64,000 nt of DNA from NCBI RefSeq assembly GCF_030247195.1, contig NC_080671.1, positions 432,512,539 to 432,576,538 of the forward strand. Reading direction: 5' to 3'. Origin of the DNA: Topomyia yanbarensis (taxonomy: Eukaryota > Arthropoda > Insecta > Diptera > Culicidae). The position numbers and the translations under genes are program-made. Shown here piece by piece: positions 34,501 through 45,816 of the stretch. The notes under the pieces were generated by a model. It was not told the origin of the DNA. It ran no database searches and worked only from the letters and a program-made list of their open reading frames with translations. Every line of letters begins with the position of its first letter. The stretch's first letter is position 1.

Positions 34501-35400
34501 TTAACATGTATAAGAAATTATATTATTCATTTAGCTGAATTTTATCGTTGGAAGGAGTTTCGGAGCCACATAAATGATTCTGTTCGTGTATCGAAATTGT
34601 ACTGAGTGATTGTGACAGGGAGCCCTTCCGAAAACCAGCTTCAGTAGAAGTTTTAGTCACAATATAGGAATGCTATCAAGAATCGCATAATTCTTCGGGA
34701 TCATGCTGTTGCTGTTAACATTCTTATTGGACAAGCGTAAATAAAATTGACACGACCTTCACACACAAATCATGAAGCAATGCTTTAACAAGTAGTGGAA
34801 ATTGAATTATTCATTCGGCATGATCGTATCGTTGGATAGTCTCTCTTCCACTTTGTATTGCGCATAAATGAGTCTGTTTATGGATCGGCTCCATTTCGGC
34901 CCTTGATACAACGATAATGTGAACGTCGGCTGATAACGTAATCTATCTTTGCTGTTAAGAGTGTCTACCTCTAGAGTACTTAATGCAGTGGTGGTGGTTT
35001 TCATCATCATCATCATCATCATTTGCATAGAGCTATGATTATGAGCTAGCTTATAGATATGAGTCACCTGTGAACATGCTATGCACCATTTATTCATATA
35101 ACTTTTGCGATATTGATTTAAAACTGAAGTAGTTTTCCGACAACTGTAAGATTGTTTAGGCAAATAATTTGCTTTATTGTACTATACATTCAACTATAAC
35201 CGTTGAAAAGTTATGAGCACTTTTTCCCCATAAATGTTTTTTTTTTTGGAATAACTAATATCATTGGTTATGGCATGCGAAACTTAACATTGAGCCACGC
35301 GATATTTTTTTAAAATTTCACAGAATTGATTTCAAAAAATTACTGAAGCTAGAGTTTTTATGTGTCAGAAGACAATGTTTGTCTTCAAAACTTTGAAATC
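34501..35400. other. Unique sequence with a short ATC/CAT run
   Basis: No supported gene. A (CAT)7-type run lies at 35,001-35,022. Minus-strand frame 34,807-35,163 includes the resulting Met tract and has no recognisable domain. Confidence 0.4.
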
Positions 35401-35564
35401 AGCTTTATATTAGCATTATAAATGCTTGACGGTACAGGCAACCTGTAGCGTTAATGGCAGCTCTATATACGTACACAAAGCTGATATAACGCATACAAGC
35501 CTCATGTCACTTCAAATCGTGTGTTTTAAGTTAAGTGCAATTTTAGAGCCAATATAGTGCTAAA
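35400..35564 (+). repeat. Fragment of the GCATTATA-word MITE
   Basis: Contains TTAGCATTATAAATGC, GCAGCTCTATATACGTA, AAAGCTGATATAACGCATAC and GAGCCAATATAGTGC, paralleling TCTATATGCGTATATC, AGGCTGATATAACGCGTAC and AGTGCCAATATAAGG in the complete element at 37,314-37,831. The termini are lost. Confidence 0.6.
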
Positions 35565-35695
35565 ACCTGCTTTAATCCACCTAGTGGTGCAATTGTGCCT
35601 TTCTCATTTGTTCAAACTACGATTCCATGGCTGGTTATGTTCAATACAACGTTAGAAATGAATATTACATATTCAGTACGATTTGCTCATACAAT
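35565..35695 (+). repeat. Dispersed ~130-bp repeat, copy 2
   Basis: Direct match of 5,071-5,198 (see there), with substitutions at roughly one position in six. It follows the GCATTATA-word fragment directly. Confidence 0.8.
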
Positions 35696-35753
35696 GGATC
35701 GACAGCCACGATCTTGAGATGCTATGTGTCGACACTGAAACATCGCTTGAAAC

Positions 35754-35850
35754 CAGCGGCGGATCAAGGAAGAGGATCCGGGGGGTCCGGACCCTGCCGA
35801 AAATTTTCAACTTGTTAAGAAATTTTAAACTAGTTTCAATTTTAAAGTAG
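35754..35850. mobile_element. Half copy of the hAT-like MITE (inverted)
   Basis: Starts CAGCGGCGGATCAAGG and continues with GGGGGTCCGGACCC, then AATTTTCAACTTGTTAAGAA and AGTTTCAATTTTAAAG. This is the reverse complement of the right half of the element at 2,937-3,182. The other half is missing; it abuts the Jockey-type fragment. Confidence 0.75.
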
Positions 35851-35851
35851 C

Positions 35852-36556
35852 AACCCCCTTGGACCTCTAGGCCGCTTTCGATACAGTTGGCCATGGAAAT
35901 TTGCTTGAAAAACTTTAGAGGTTAGACTCCGCTTCGACTATCGTTGCATGGTTCAGATCATACTTACAGGTCTACCTTTTTTGAATAAATCCGTTCGTTG
36001 TTCCACAAGGCAGCAAGTTGGGACCGCTTCTGTTTCCAATCTACGTTAATGATGTTGCTTTACTACTGTCACCTAATTGCCGTTATTGTATGCTGGCGGT
36101 TATTTCAGGTACTTAATATCATGTTGGACTGCTTGTAGCTCCAGCGTATCCTGAACATTTCCGTTGTATGGTTGTTCGTCGAACTTGCTGGCGTTAAGCA
36201 TAGACAAATTCCACTCAATCTCCTACCATCGGAAGTTGAACCCATTCGCCTTAAACTATTTTATCTGTAAATGATCCCTCACACACGTATAACATATCAA
36301 GGACCTAGGTGTTTCTCTGGACAGCGAACTTACGTTCAGCCTTCATTACGATGACATCATTGTGCGAGCTAAGCGCCAGCTAGGTGTTGAAGCTAACGCT
36401 GTCGTATGGCGCTCATAACATGCAAATTGGAGGCCGGAAAAAATCGTAAGGTATGCTCTCCGTTATCTCCCGTAGGCTCACTGCATCTACCGTCAAATAT
36501 AGACTGTTGCCATCTTTTGAACATTGAAACGCTCGAGCAGAGGATCGTGATCAGAG
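35852..36556 (+). pseudogene. Decayed Jockey-type reverse transcriptase fragment
   Basis: Frame-by-frame reading gives LDL then AAFDTVGHGNLLEKL (RT block A with its catalytic Asp), VPQGSKLGPLLFPIYVNDV (block B), DLGVSLDSELTFSLHYDDII and RAKRQLG (thumb region), and finally DCCHLLNIETLEQRIVIR. This order matches Jockey-clade non-LTR elements. The YADD block between B and the thumb is reduced to YCMLA, so the catalytic aspartates are lost, and several frameshifts and stops occur. It lacks both ends of ORF2. A fossil with no expected activity. Confidence 0.8.
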
Positions 36557-37313
36557 ATGTCAGATGTGAAAACATGTCTTCATTTTGAAGACACTTGAAA
36601 TGTTGTGAAGATATTTTTTACAATTTTTTCGGAATTCTTGCGCAGAATTCTTACTCAATATCAAAAACCTATTCCGAATACTGGTCGTTGAAGTCACTTG
36701 AATACATTTGTTATTGAAAATATATTGAAAAATCCCTGTTTTCATTGTTTTTACATGTTGATTGTTGATAATAGAAGATATATTTTGCATTGAGTTTAGT
36801 ATTCTGTATTATGACTAACGATTATACAGTATAAAAAAGCAGAAAAACCCGAAAAGTCCGGATTGTTATACTTCACTTACATATACTACATAACATGGCG
36901 AATCTAAACATGCTGAGTTTTGGTTCACAAAGTTTCACAATTTTGAGAAATTTTGTAATGAAAAAGAGCATTTTTTAAAGAAAAATCGATTTATATCCCG
37001 CTACACATGGCATATATTGATCTTCAGAAAAGTTATGTGCTTTGACGATATCTAAAACTTTCTAGAATATACGAATATAGAAAAAATTAAGTTGTAGAAA
37101 AGAAAGTTGAAAAACAGATTTTAAGGTGCAACGTACATATCTCTTATGGAAAAATATATAGATGCCAGATATGTTCATCGAACTTGTTCAAAATAAATTG
37201 CTCTACAATATTCCACGCAAACAAAATTTTTTGGTTGACAAGCTAAAAAAAATTTGTTTGATGACAGTTGCACCTTAAGAAAAGTTAACGTGCTCATCCT
37301 AAAAGATATAGGA
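36557..37313. other. AT-rich sequence, possible unclassified element
   Basis: No coding signal. Text such as TTAAGGTGCAACGTACATA and its near complement GACAGTTGCACCTTAAG (37,118 and 37,264) hints at an inverted-repeat element that continues past the nested MITE to about 37,960 (TTTCGCCCCACTGTGCACCG). Ends were not resolved. Confidence 0.4.
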
Positions 37314-37831
37314 CCCAAGTAACCATAAGCATTAAGCCATTGCACTATATTGCCTATACATTTGCACTAATGTTGCATTGAAACTCCATAACAGCATAAA
37401 CAATGCAATAAAGCTCTATATTAGCTTCAATAATGCATAAATGCGCAACCAGAATATAGCATTATCGCTTGCTCTATATGCGTATATCAGGCTGATATAA
37501 CGCGTACATGCTTCAAAGATCTCTAAAGCATGTAAGCTTTACATGTGCATTTAGTGCCATTATAGAGCAAATAGAAAGCCGATGTAATTCTATTGTAGTG
37601 CCAATATAAGGCTTTCAAATTTGACATTTGTGCGCTGGAGCTATATAATAGCATTAGTACTGCAGAAACGAGCTGTCAATCTCTGCACAGTAATAGCACT
37701 ATATTTCGCCTTTTCTGACATAATACCAGCATTATATCAGTATTTAGGGCTTCACGGCTCTATAAGATTGCTTTACATGTGGATTTAAAGCAGATATTAG
37801 ACTACGTTATAATGCTTATTGGTTACTTGGG
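37314..37831. mobile_element. GCATTATA-word MITE, ~518 bp
   Basis: Terminal inverted repeats CCCAAGTAACCATAAGCATT and the complement of CCCAAGTAACCAATAAGCAT, differing by one inserted A. The interior is filled with GCATTATA, GCACTATAT, CTCTATA, AGCTCTATAT and related words in both orientations. No protein frame. A fragment of the same family is at 35,400-35,564. The target duplication could not be fixed. Confidence 0.8.
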
Positions 37832-38842
37832 GATGTAGTCCTAGGAAACTTTCCTGAAGACATCAAAGTATGAAAGCATCTGTGAAACTCAGGAAAGACT
37901 TTTGACCGTCTTTTTTCAGTTTCGCCCCACTGTGCACCGTTTGCTGGAACTTCGTGCAAGTCAGTAACCATATTCAGAGCATGGTTCTAGTCAGAGTTAC
38001 CACTATTTTTTTCAAAGAATATCTAGCAGATCAACTATAAAAGTCTGGCAAAATCTGTCACATAGCAGCGACCTCAAAGTCATCGAAATATCGATTTTTG
38101 ATAAATTTGGGAAAGTATGCCACAAATTTCAAAAATATGTGTGCAAACACTTCCATAATTTAAAAATCTGGCAGAATGAGAGGTTTGTTTTTTGTCTGGA
38201 AGCTGCAAAAAACTGTGGATGTGCAAGATAAATCAGGCATATTGGCATCCCTGATTCCAGTACGGTTCAATGATCTTTACGAAGATTTAGCGAATGGTGT
38301 TGGATGGGACTGCTTTTGTCGTTTTCCGATTTTCGTGCTTATTTCCATCCTTCTTATTTGCAAAGTTTGATAGGATAGCAGTTGATACCTGGAGAGTCTA
38401 ATATGCTCGGGAAATACGCATTGTTCTGTTAGAGTAGGATAATAGATGTGTGGTCCAACTTAGAAATGAAATGATCGATTCGCTTATATGGATGTACATA
38501 CTGGTCTGGTTAGCTATCGACTCTTTTGACCTAGGGTGTGATGGCAGGTTCAGAGAATAAGTGAAGGACTGGCACATGAAAGAATATTGATTGAGGACGT
38601 GTCATTTTGGTTTTTGGAAATGATAAATCGCTTCCTCAGATCGGTGTAATTAGTATGAGTCGAATAGCTCATGGTTCAAATGGGCGTGGGCACATAAAGG
38701 ATATCCTAAATCGTTTTGAGCAAAACGTAATAGCCCCATAAATTTACGTTTTCCGTTACTTTGTAGGCGACATCACGGGTAAAATTGTCCTTCGTGCAAA
38801 GTGGTTATCAGATAATGCGATCTGGATAACAGCACGATATAC
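37832..38842. other. Sequence without a supported gene
   Basis: No recognisable domain. GGAGAGTCTAATATG followed by CGGGAAATACGCATTG near 38,390-38,425 resembles the start of family B, so a small family B scrap is possible. Confidence 0.35.
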
Positions 38843-39119
38843 TTCATACTGTGTTGCGTTTCGACTTCGCCTCATCAGAAACCGACACTAACTTATTGTC
38901 GGAATAGATTAGCGCCGGCTTGACGTAAATCCCTTAAAACTAAAACACACTTTGTGTTTCAATCTAACGACTGATCAAACGTGATGATCAGTCGTTCGAT
39001 TGAAACACAAAGTGTGTTTTAGTTTTAAGGGATTTACGTCAAGCCGGCGCTAATCTATTCCGACAATAAGTTAGTGTCGGTTTCTGATGAGGCGAAGCCG
39101 AAACGCAACACAGTATGAA
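38843..39119. mobile_element. Near-perfect 277-bp palindrome (foldback element)
   Basis: The arms of about 134 nt differ at only two positions (GACTTCGCC versus GGCTTCGCC; CAATCTAACG versus CAATCGAACG) around a loop of fewer than 10 nt near 38,981. Outer ends: TTCATACTGTGTTGCG and its complement. It encodes nothing. Such arm identity indicates a very recent origin, strong conversion between arms, or an assembly fold-back. Confidence 0.9.
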
Positions 39120-39479
39120 ATAAGGATTTGTGCCCTCCTGTACAAAGACTGGTTTTTACCAACAAATTTTCAACCTAGTGAGAAATTTTGGTTTTTACAA
39201 AATTTTCCTCCTTAGGGTGAAATATAGCATAACGCTATACTTATCTAAAGGCCAAGTCAGTTTGCCATGATACCAATGAAATGCAGTAGGAACGCAAATA
39301 CTTCGACTTACTACAGCCTATCCTTAGGAATAAATATCGCATAGTGATACCCATTGACTGACACTGACTTTCCCGGAATTAGGTTTGTCAACTCACATAT
39401 TATTCATTATTTTAAAATTTCTGAAATTGACTCATGACTGAGATTTTTCTGTAGATTTTAGCCCACTGAACAATAAATC

Positions 39480-40160
39480 AAATTTGAAACATGTTCTTGG
39501 ATGATCGCGTGCGTACCGTCAATATGGTACTTAATTTTTGGTGTCCGATTCAGATACTGAGAGTAAGTTTGATAGCACCTAGATGGAACGTGTTGTTTAC
39601 TAGAAATGACTAAAAGTATGACTAAAGGTAATGACTAAAGGTAATGATTTTCGGATGTGACCCATTCATTGATTTTTCATGTTTGCGAGACCGCGGGGTT
39701 TGTGTGCATGGATGATCGCAAAGGTTTTAAGCATTTGTATGTTAACATTCTGAATGCTATTTAGAAGAGTGTGAGGTTCCCTATATAACTCTTTAGTGAC
39801 TCTTTTGGGTAACGTTACCATGGACCGTATTGCCTGGTAGATATGCTACTATGACCGAGGGTAGGGACTTCCGGACGAGACGGATTCATCATCGCACGAG
39901 CACTGGGTTAATGCTTAAGCTCGCGTCTGTAAATTTATAAGTGCTAAAACGTTCATTAAATTACCGGGGTGTTTAAATGTGGCCGAGATCTCGCGATCGT
40001 AAGTATGTGTGGATAATTTCAATTGCATGTTCGCGTTTGTGACCAGGTTTGTGTTATCGCGAAAGCCACCACCGTTTCTACGTTTGAAATAAGAAAGATT
40101 GTGAATGTAAATGAGTGAATATGCAATTATTTGTGTCAGTGAGTGTAAGCATGAATCTAA
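39480..40160 (+). repeat. Family C dispersed repeat, + copy
   Basis: Shares order and wording with 55,240-56,110: CTATGACCGAGGGTAG, GACTTCC, TTCATCATCGCACGAGC, TTACCGGGGTGTTTAAATG, TTTCTACGTTTG, GTTAGTGAGTG-type and ACCATGAATCTAATTT-type endings. It retains the uninterrupted site GCTAAAAC (39,943-39,950) that is duplicated around a hAT-like insertion in the other copy. No coding capacity. Confidence 0.75.
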
Positions 40161-40702
40161 TTTAAGATAGAATAAAAAAGAAACAACATGCAGAATAACG
40201 ATAAAAAAGATGCAAAACGATTAAGTAGCAGCGTATAAATTATTATATTCGCAGTAGTGGACAATCAAACTAATAGAAGTACAACAAAAGCAAACTAGCG
40301 AAGTAGAAGAAAAGAATACATGTAACATGCAATCAAACTACTTGAACTTGTCTAAATGTCAGCAAACAGTATTTATTTACTGTTAGTGACAATAGAGTTC
40401 TATTGAAATCCTATCATACTATGCTAACATGGAATGGATTATTCACGTGCGTCGATAAATGAATGCTCGAATTGAACATCGGGAAAAAGTGACCAACGAA
40501 TTCTAGGAAGGAAAAGGTTGCTCGCGAGGCAATGAATTACTCACTATTCTATCATATAAGCTAATTCTGCATCCTTTACCTAACCCAATTGTCATAAAAT
40601 CTTAGACGAAGCCATACATAATTATTACTAACACTAATAACACTAATAGGCTTCTACTTTTACATTTCTTTAAGGTTCAAATAACTTTCGGTGAGCGTAC
40701 AC
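40161..40702. other. AT-rich sequence without a supported feature
   Basis: No gene, TIR or tandem repeat recognised. Confidence 0.35.
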
Positions 40703-41148
40703 GAATTGAACGCTTGATAGTATGCGTTGGAAAAAATGCGTTCAACTTTGTCACCGGTTTATCCATATAAAGCATTCATTAAACTCTAAAAGAAGAAAAT
40801 CAGTCGATTTATTAGATTATCACAATTCAAATCATGCAAAATAGTTGGCGGAAAAACAATTGACCGAGCGGAATAGTGCTTTTGAAAAAGTGGCGGTGAT
40901 TTTTCGTCACACCACCACACTGTCCCGGGGCACGCAACACAACTGCGTAGTGAAAAAAACCACAGCCACTTTTTCAAAAGCACCAAGCCGATGGTTTTTC
41001 CACCAGCTATTTTGCATTATTTGAATCGTGATGATTTAATAAATCGACTGATATTCTGCTTTCAGAGTTTTGAAAAGGTTTAAATGAATAATCCGGTGGC
41101 AAAGCTGAACACAATTTTTCCTACGCACACTACCAAGCGTTCAATTCT
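40703..41148. mobile_element. Foldback MITE, ~446 bp
   Basis: GAATTGAACGCTTG at the left matches the complement of CAAGCGTTCAATTC at the right. The arms continue with ATCAGTCGATTTATTA, AATTCAAATCATGCAAAATAG and GTGCTTTTGAAAAAGTGGC, all mirrored on the other side. The ~60-nt loop contains TGTCCCGGGGCACG. Arms are roughly 85% alike with small indels. Confidence 0.82.
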
Positions 41149-41739
41149 AACACATGCTCAAATTAGGTAGCTTGAGCCTTAATGGTTGATCAATAGTTTG
41201 GACTGGTGTTAAGTGTTAAAGAACACAAAACATAAAAAGGCTCATAAGCCATCTCGGACTCTTGGATACTTGTCTGTCAGGGGTCCATTAAAACCAATGC
41301 AGAAAATACGCTTGATGATGTATACAATACCGTCAAACCCATCAACCTACCGGAGGGAACAACACTAAAAAAATTTTTTTGCAAACTTTTTGTGAGATTC
41401 GGAAACGCTCTCCAGTAGCACTAGGTGGATTTGAACAGACTTTTCCCTTCATTCTTCCATATTGGCCAGTATGTACCTACCTATCCAACCAAGCAAAGTA
41501 AGCCGAGCGCGCAGTTCGCCGTTGTTTATGCTTCAAAGCCAAAATCTTCATCCTTCCTTTCCCTCCGCCCAACGAATTTTGAGGCAGATCTGCAGCGCAG
41601 AAAATGTTTGTTTGTTTGTTGGTTTAGCGATTCCAATGAGTAAATATTTGCCCCGTTTTTGCAAGACATGTTCAAAACTGATGACCTACAACTTTATCGA
41701 ATTCGTTACAGCCAAAATTCAATAGAGCTTGTAATTACT
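41149..41739. other. Sequence without a supported gene
   Basis: Two overlapping forward frames (41,425-41,725) lack any recognisable family. No repeats seen. Confidence 0.35.
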
Positions 41740-41978
41740 AATAATTCTCGACAAACATACGATTACAGCGTAAATGCCAACTGTCAACATTCACTTTAAA
41801 GGTAAATTCTGGACAAAACTAACACCATTCACCGCACCAAATGCAAGAGAAAACTTTTCTCTTTTGTTTACTACCAACATCTGTGATTGGCAAGTGATTG
41901 TTTGTCCGGAATTTCCATTTAATGTGAACTTTGACAGTTGGCTTTTACGCCGTAATCATATGTTTGTCGAGAATTGTA
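41740..41978. mobile_element. Foldback MITE, ~239 bp
   Basis: AATTCTCGACAAACATA and GATTACAGCGTAAATGCCAA on the left are mirrored by TTGGCTTTTACGCCGTAATC and TATGTTTGTCGAGAATT on the right. The centre holds GAGAAAACTTTTCTC, itself palindromic. Confidence 0.8.
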
Positions 41979-43124
41979 AATTTTGCAACTAAGTGTCACA
42001 ATCTTCATGTCACACTCATGGCATAATTACAGATAAACTACCTTGTATTTCACATAATGGTCGCTGCTAGAGCTAAATTCGCAATTATAACGTTTCTCGT
42101 CATTTAGCACCATGCAGCATAAAATATATCAAAAGCTGACTTCCTAAATTGATTGTGTGTGGACAGTTCGTATAATGAACCAGCCTCTTGCATCCTGCTG
42201 TCACCCCTGGCTCAGGCCTCCTCCTTTCCCGAAGTGTAGAGTAATTTGTCTTTCACGCCACAAAGTAGTCGAGTATTTTCGCCTTTCGCCTCTGGGTGAA
42301 GTCGAGAAGTGTGTGTGGGAGTAGAATGTCACATAAAATCACCCCAGCATACCCATTCTAGCTGGCGTTGTTTATATGCTGCTGCTGCCATAAGTGCAGA
42401 GATGAACAGAAATGAGCTAAAATTAACCACCGACATATTATGCCGACTGGTTGGTGTCACAAAACTTTCCTCGTGTTTAATCTTGCTCTGATGGTTGTAC
42501 ATTGATTATTTTATTAGTGCTTCTTTATTTAAAGTAATCATCGTTTGTTGTTTTGTTTACTGGCAATTTTCGTTAAACTAAGGGTTCCTGTTATGAGCAC
42601 ATGTTAAGAAAATTCGTGAGTTTTGATTAGTAATAGATGTCTTCAAAAAGGTGCATCACTCACGCTGAAACGTTGGAAAGTGATACATCGTTTGCAAAAC
42701 TATTGTATTGAATTCAAATGTGCGAAACAGGTAGATTGCCGCAGCAATCGAAATAAAAAGTTGCCATTTACCGGCCGGTTTTGACGCAGACAAATAAAAC
42801 CCAGTGGCAAAATGCAAACTCACCCACTTTCAGGTTGGGTTGATCGTCGGTGTATTGGAGACTGTAGGGTACTCAGACACAGATAGCAGCCGCTTCCTGC
42901 TGCTGTTGATGCATAGATTCGAGTCGTAAAATGCAATCATCATAAAATAACCCATTTTTTTGTCGTCGAGTTGTCTTGACCCCACTGATGGTGCTATTAC
43001 GAATGATTTTGTAAAATGTAAAACAAAAAGTCGGCAAACTTTGTAGTCGTAACTCGTACGATAATAATAGGGAGATTGGGTTACGAGTTGCAAGCAAACT
43101 TTTTTTGATGGCGTTAAGGAGGAA
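41979..43124. other. Sequence without a supported gene
   Basis: No recognisable coding family. Minus-strand frames at 42,830-43,147 overlap one another and have no domain. No TIR recognised. Confidence 0.35.
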
Positions 43125-43320
43125 CAGAGAATGCTACGAAAATTCAAAACGAAAGAAAAAACAAACTTTTGTTACACCGTGTATTAGATCTTTATGAAAA
43201 TCAATCAGCTTTGTAAAAAATTGTTACAGTATTGCTGATTGATTTTTATAAAGATCTAGTACACAGTTTAGGAAAAACTGGATTTTTCTTTTTCGATTTT
43301 TGCCCGATTCTCCGTTCAAC
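43125..43320. mobile_element. Hairpin element, copy 1
   Basis: TACACCGTGTATTAGATCTT and ATGAAAATCAATCAGC on the left mirror GCTGATTGATTTTTATAAAG and ATCTAGTACACAG on the right. Outer arms GAACAGAGAATGC and its counterpart near 43,300-43,312 extend the symmetry. The same hairpin occurs at 47,606-47,730. Confidence 0.75.
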
Positions 43321-43831
43321 CTTAACCCGCAAATAATTTTTTTTTAATTTTGTGAAAATTGTCTCACAGCTTCAATGCGTCACTCAAATAATTTTAAGAT
43401 GATTTTAGGAATGTTGTTTTAAAAAAATATTGCGCATTGAAGGATTAAAGCTACAGGCTGTGCCGCATGGCATCGGCGAGTTGATGTGTCACAGCCAAGA
43501 ATTAAGTCATTAATCCATATGCTGTTTTTAGTTTTTTGCGATGCAGTTGACATCAAAGATGCGTTCTCGAAACCTTTTTTTCAGTTTTTTGTATGTAAAA
43601 AGGTAAATATTATTTTATTCAGTTGTATTGATATCCTTCCACCTTCCACACAATCACCTTGATCTCAAAACTTTTGCTAAGTGTACTGTCAAAGATGCTA
43701 ACTCATCTGGCGAAAACGGGCCCTTGCTAGGCGGCCCTTCTTTCGTAGCCTTTGTTAAAATCAAAACAACGCAATGCAAGAGCGTGAGCGACATGGGCCT
43801 AGAAGTGGCTAGGCCCATAATATGATGACTA

Positions 43832-44575
43832 CACTGATAGAATCAAGTACCCATTCATGCGTAGAATACTACGCATTTTCAATAAAAGTGGAATAACCCA
43901 TTAAATGGGTAAAGCGTTTGTACCCATAAATGAGTACAGACCTTGTACGTCAACCTGGGTATGTTTCACCCATTATTTTTCGCAAAACTGTTACAACAAA
44001 ATGCGTAAAAAATACCCATTCATGAAATTCGCGCCAGAATGAAAAATACTGTCAATAGAATTATCTCTAAATTAAAAAAAAAAAAATAACATTTATTTCA
44101 CATTATTGTTTCCCTATAAAAGTATAGGAATATAGATAGAAATCCTATTCTAAAACTACTTGACAAAATAAAACCGCTAACTGGATATAATTTTGATGGC
44201 TGGATCTTTTAGCTGCTCTAAAAATGCCGAACTGGCGCATATTTTCAACATCCTCAGTAGTCTAAACAGACGATGTTTTCGGAGCATTGCCGAAATGTTC
44301 GGTATCCGCCACGGATTCCGATGCAAAGCGATAATTTGCAGGTTCCACTACGATCCTTAGTTTGCAGGTTAACTCGCTTGAAATAATGCTTAAGGATTTA
44401 TCACCCATTATCAAGATCAATATACCCATTGACATTACCTCATCGAGTAGTTGTGAAATGGATAAAAAGTACTCATTGTTAGAAACTAAAAAATACCCAT
44501 TTTTTGACAGCTCGAATAACTTCCGAAAATGGGCAATTTGAATACATAAAAGTTGGGTAAAGTTTTTTTACCGTG
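43832..44575. mobile_element. ACCCATT-word MITE with TA flanks, 744 bp
   Basis: Begins CACTGATAGAATCAAGTACCC and ends in the complement of CACGGTAAAAAAACTTTACC, with TA at 43,830-43,831 and 44,576-44,577. The interior holds about ten copies of ACCCATT or AATGGGT in both orientations (TACCCATTCATG, AACCCATTAAATGGGTAAA, TTCACCCATTATT, ATACCCATTGAC). No protein frame. Its ends match those of the element at 53,933-55,038, whose interior word is different. Confidence 0.8.
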
Positions 44576-44577
44576 TA

Positions 44578-45221
44578 CTGTCAACGAATGTGTATCGCCA
44601 TAGCGGATGACAACAATGACACCCCCCCCCCCTGGGCTAAAACCATTGCACAGTGTTTTAAAACGTCGCTTTCGTGCTCAAGATTAATAGCGTTAACTTT
44701 AGAAATATAGTTTGATCGGAGAAATTCTTGCCTTAATGATTGCTCATCTACAGGAATATATTGTTCAGTGATTAATTCACCTATAAGTGATATACGAAAT
44801 TTATTAACTGAAGTAATTAAGATAGAGACTTTGTGTCTTCGGCAAAGTTGTAGCTTTTGGAAATTTTAAGAATTTTATTCCCCAATTGACCCAATGGTAA
44901 GGTAAACATACATTCTGGTTTCTCAGAACATGTACTGGTTTTCAACTGAATTGTCCTGGTGTGCTGTGTTGTCGATGAAAATGCTTGATTTTTCCTGTTT
45001 TTTCTTCAATGCACCAAAAATATTTGTTTTCTTAGAGTTTTATTTACTCTGATCCAGTTTGCAGTTTACGGTCGACCGCAACAAAAATTATAACGCAAAC
45101 TCACTCTCAAGCAGAGTGCGAGAAACGAGGTCTAATCCGGGATCCAACAGATTCCCTCTGCTGTTTCCCAAAAGGCACGTTTGAGATTCAACTTCTTAAC
45201 CACTTTCAAAATCAGCTCTCC
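44578..45221. other. Sequence with a poly-C run, no supported gene
   Basis: A run of C residues lies at about 44,622-44,632. No other structure or coding potential recognised. Confidence 0.35.
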
Positions 45222-45605
45222 GTTTAATGAAACCTAGAAAGCACATTCCATATTTTCTGGGGAAAATCTGGGAGCGCCTGCGTGCTTTGTCTGTAATATG
45301 GTACAAGATTACCTTAGTTTGAGTTCCCTCGCATTGCTCCATTCCAGGTAATGAAGAAGCGGACTCTTTAGCTAAGGCGGGCGCTTTACAAGGTGACATA
45401 TATGAAAGACCAATTAGCTTCAGCGAATTTTTCAGTATCACTCATCAGAGAACCCTCGAAAGTTGGCAAACTGCATGGGGAAATGGTGAACTGGGAAGGT
45501 GGCTACATTCGATAATCCCTAGGGTATCGACGAAACCTTGATTCAGGGGGATGGATGTGGGTCGGGATTCCATTCACGTGATGTCCCGGCTCATGTCCAA
45601 TCACT
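45222..45605 (+). pseudogene. RNase H fragment of an I-type retrotransposon
   Basis: Reads KPRKHIPYFLGKIWE, then CSIPGNEEADSLAKAGAL, GDIYERPISFSEFFSI, RTLESWQTAWGNGELGRWL, HSIIPRVSTKP, a stop where the intact copy has Trp, and FRGMDVGRDSIHVMSRL. This is collinear with residues ~504-633 of the intact ORF at the right edge of the window, on the opposite strand. It contains the last RNase H Asp (in EEADSLAK) but not the other catalytic residues. Frame breaks occur between the first two segments, near 45,290-45,330. A dead fragment. Confidence 0.85.
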
Positions 45606-45816
45606 ACACGCTGGACGCACACACATACATACGCACACTCACATTTGCCGAACTCGACAAAGTAAATCGAATGGTATAAGAGTTTCGGTCCTCCGGGCCT
45701 CATTTACTCATAACTCTGGAACCAAAACTTCGTTAAACTGATATTCAATAGCAATCCTTGCGAATACTATAACCTTCATATAAGACCAAGATTGTGAAAA
45801 TCGAGTCAGCAATATA

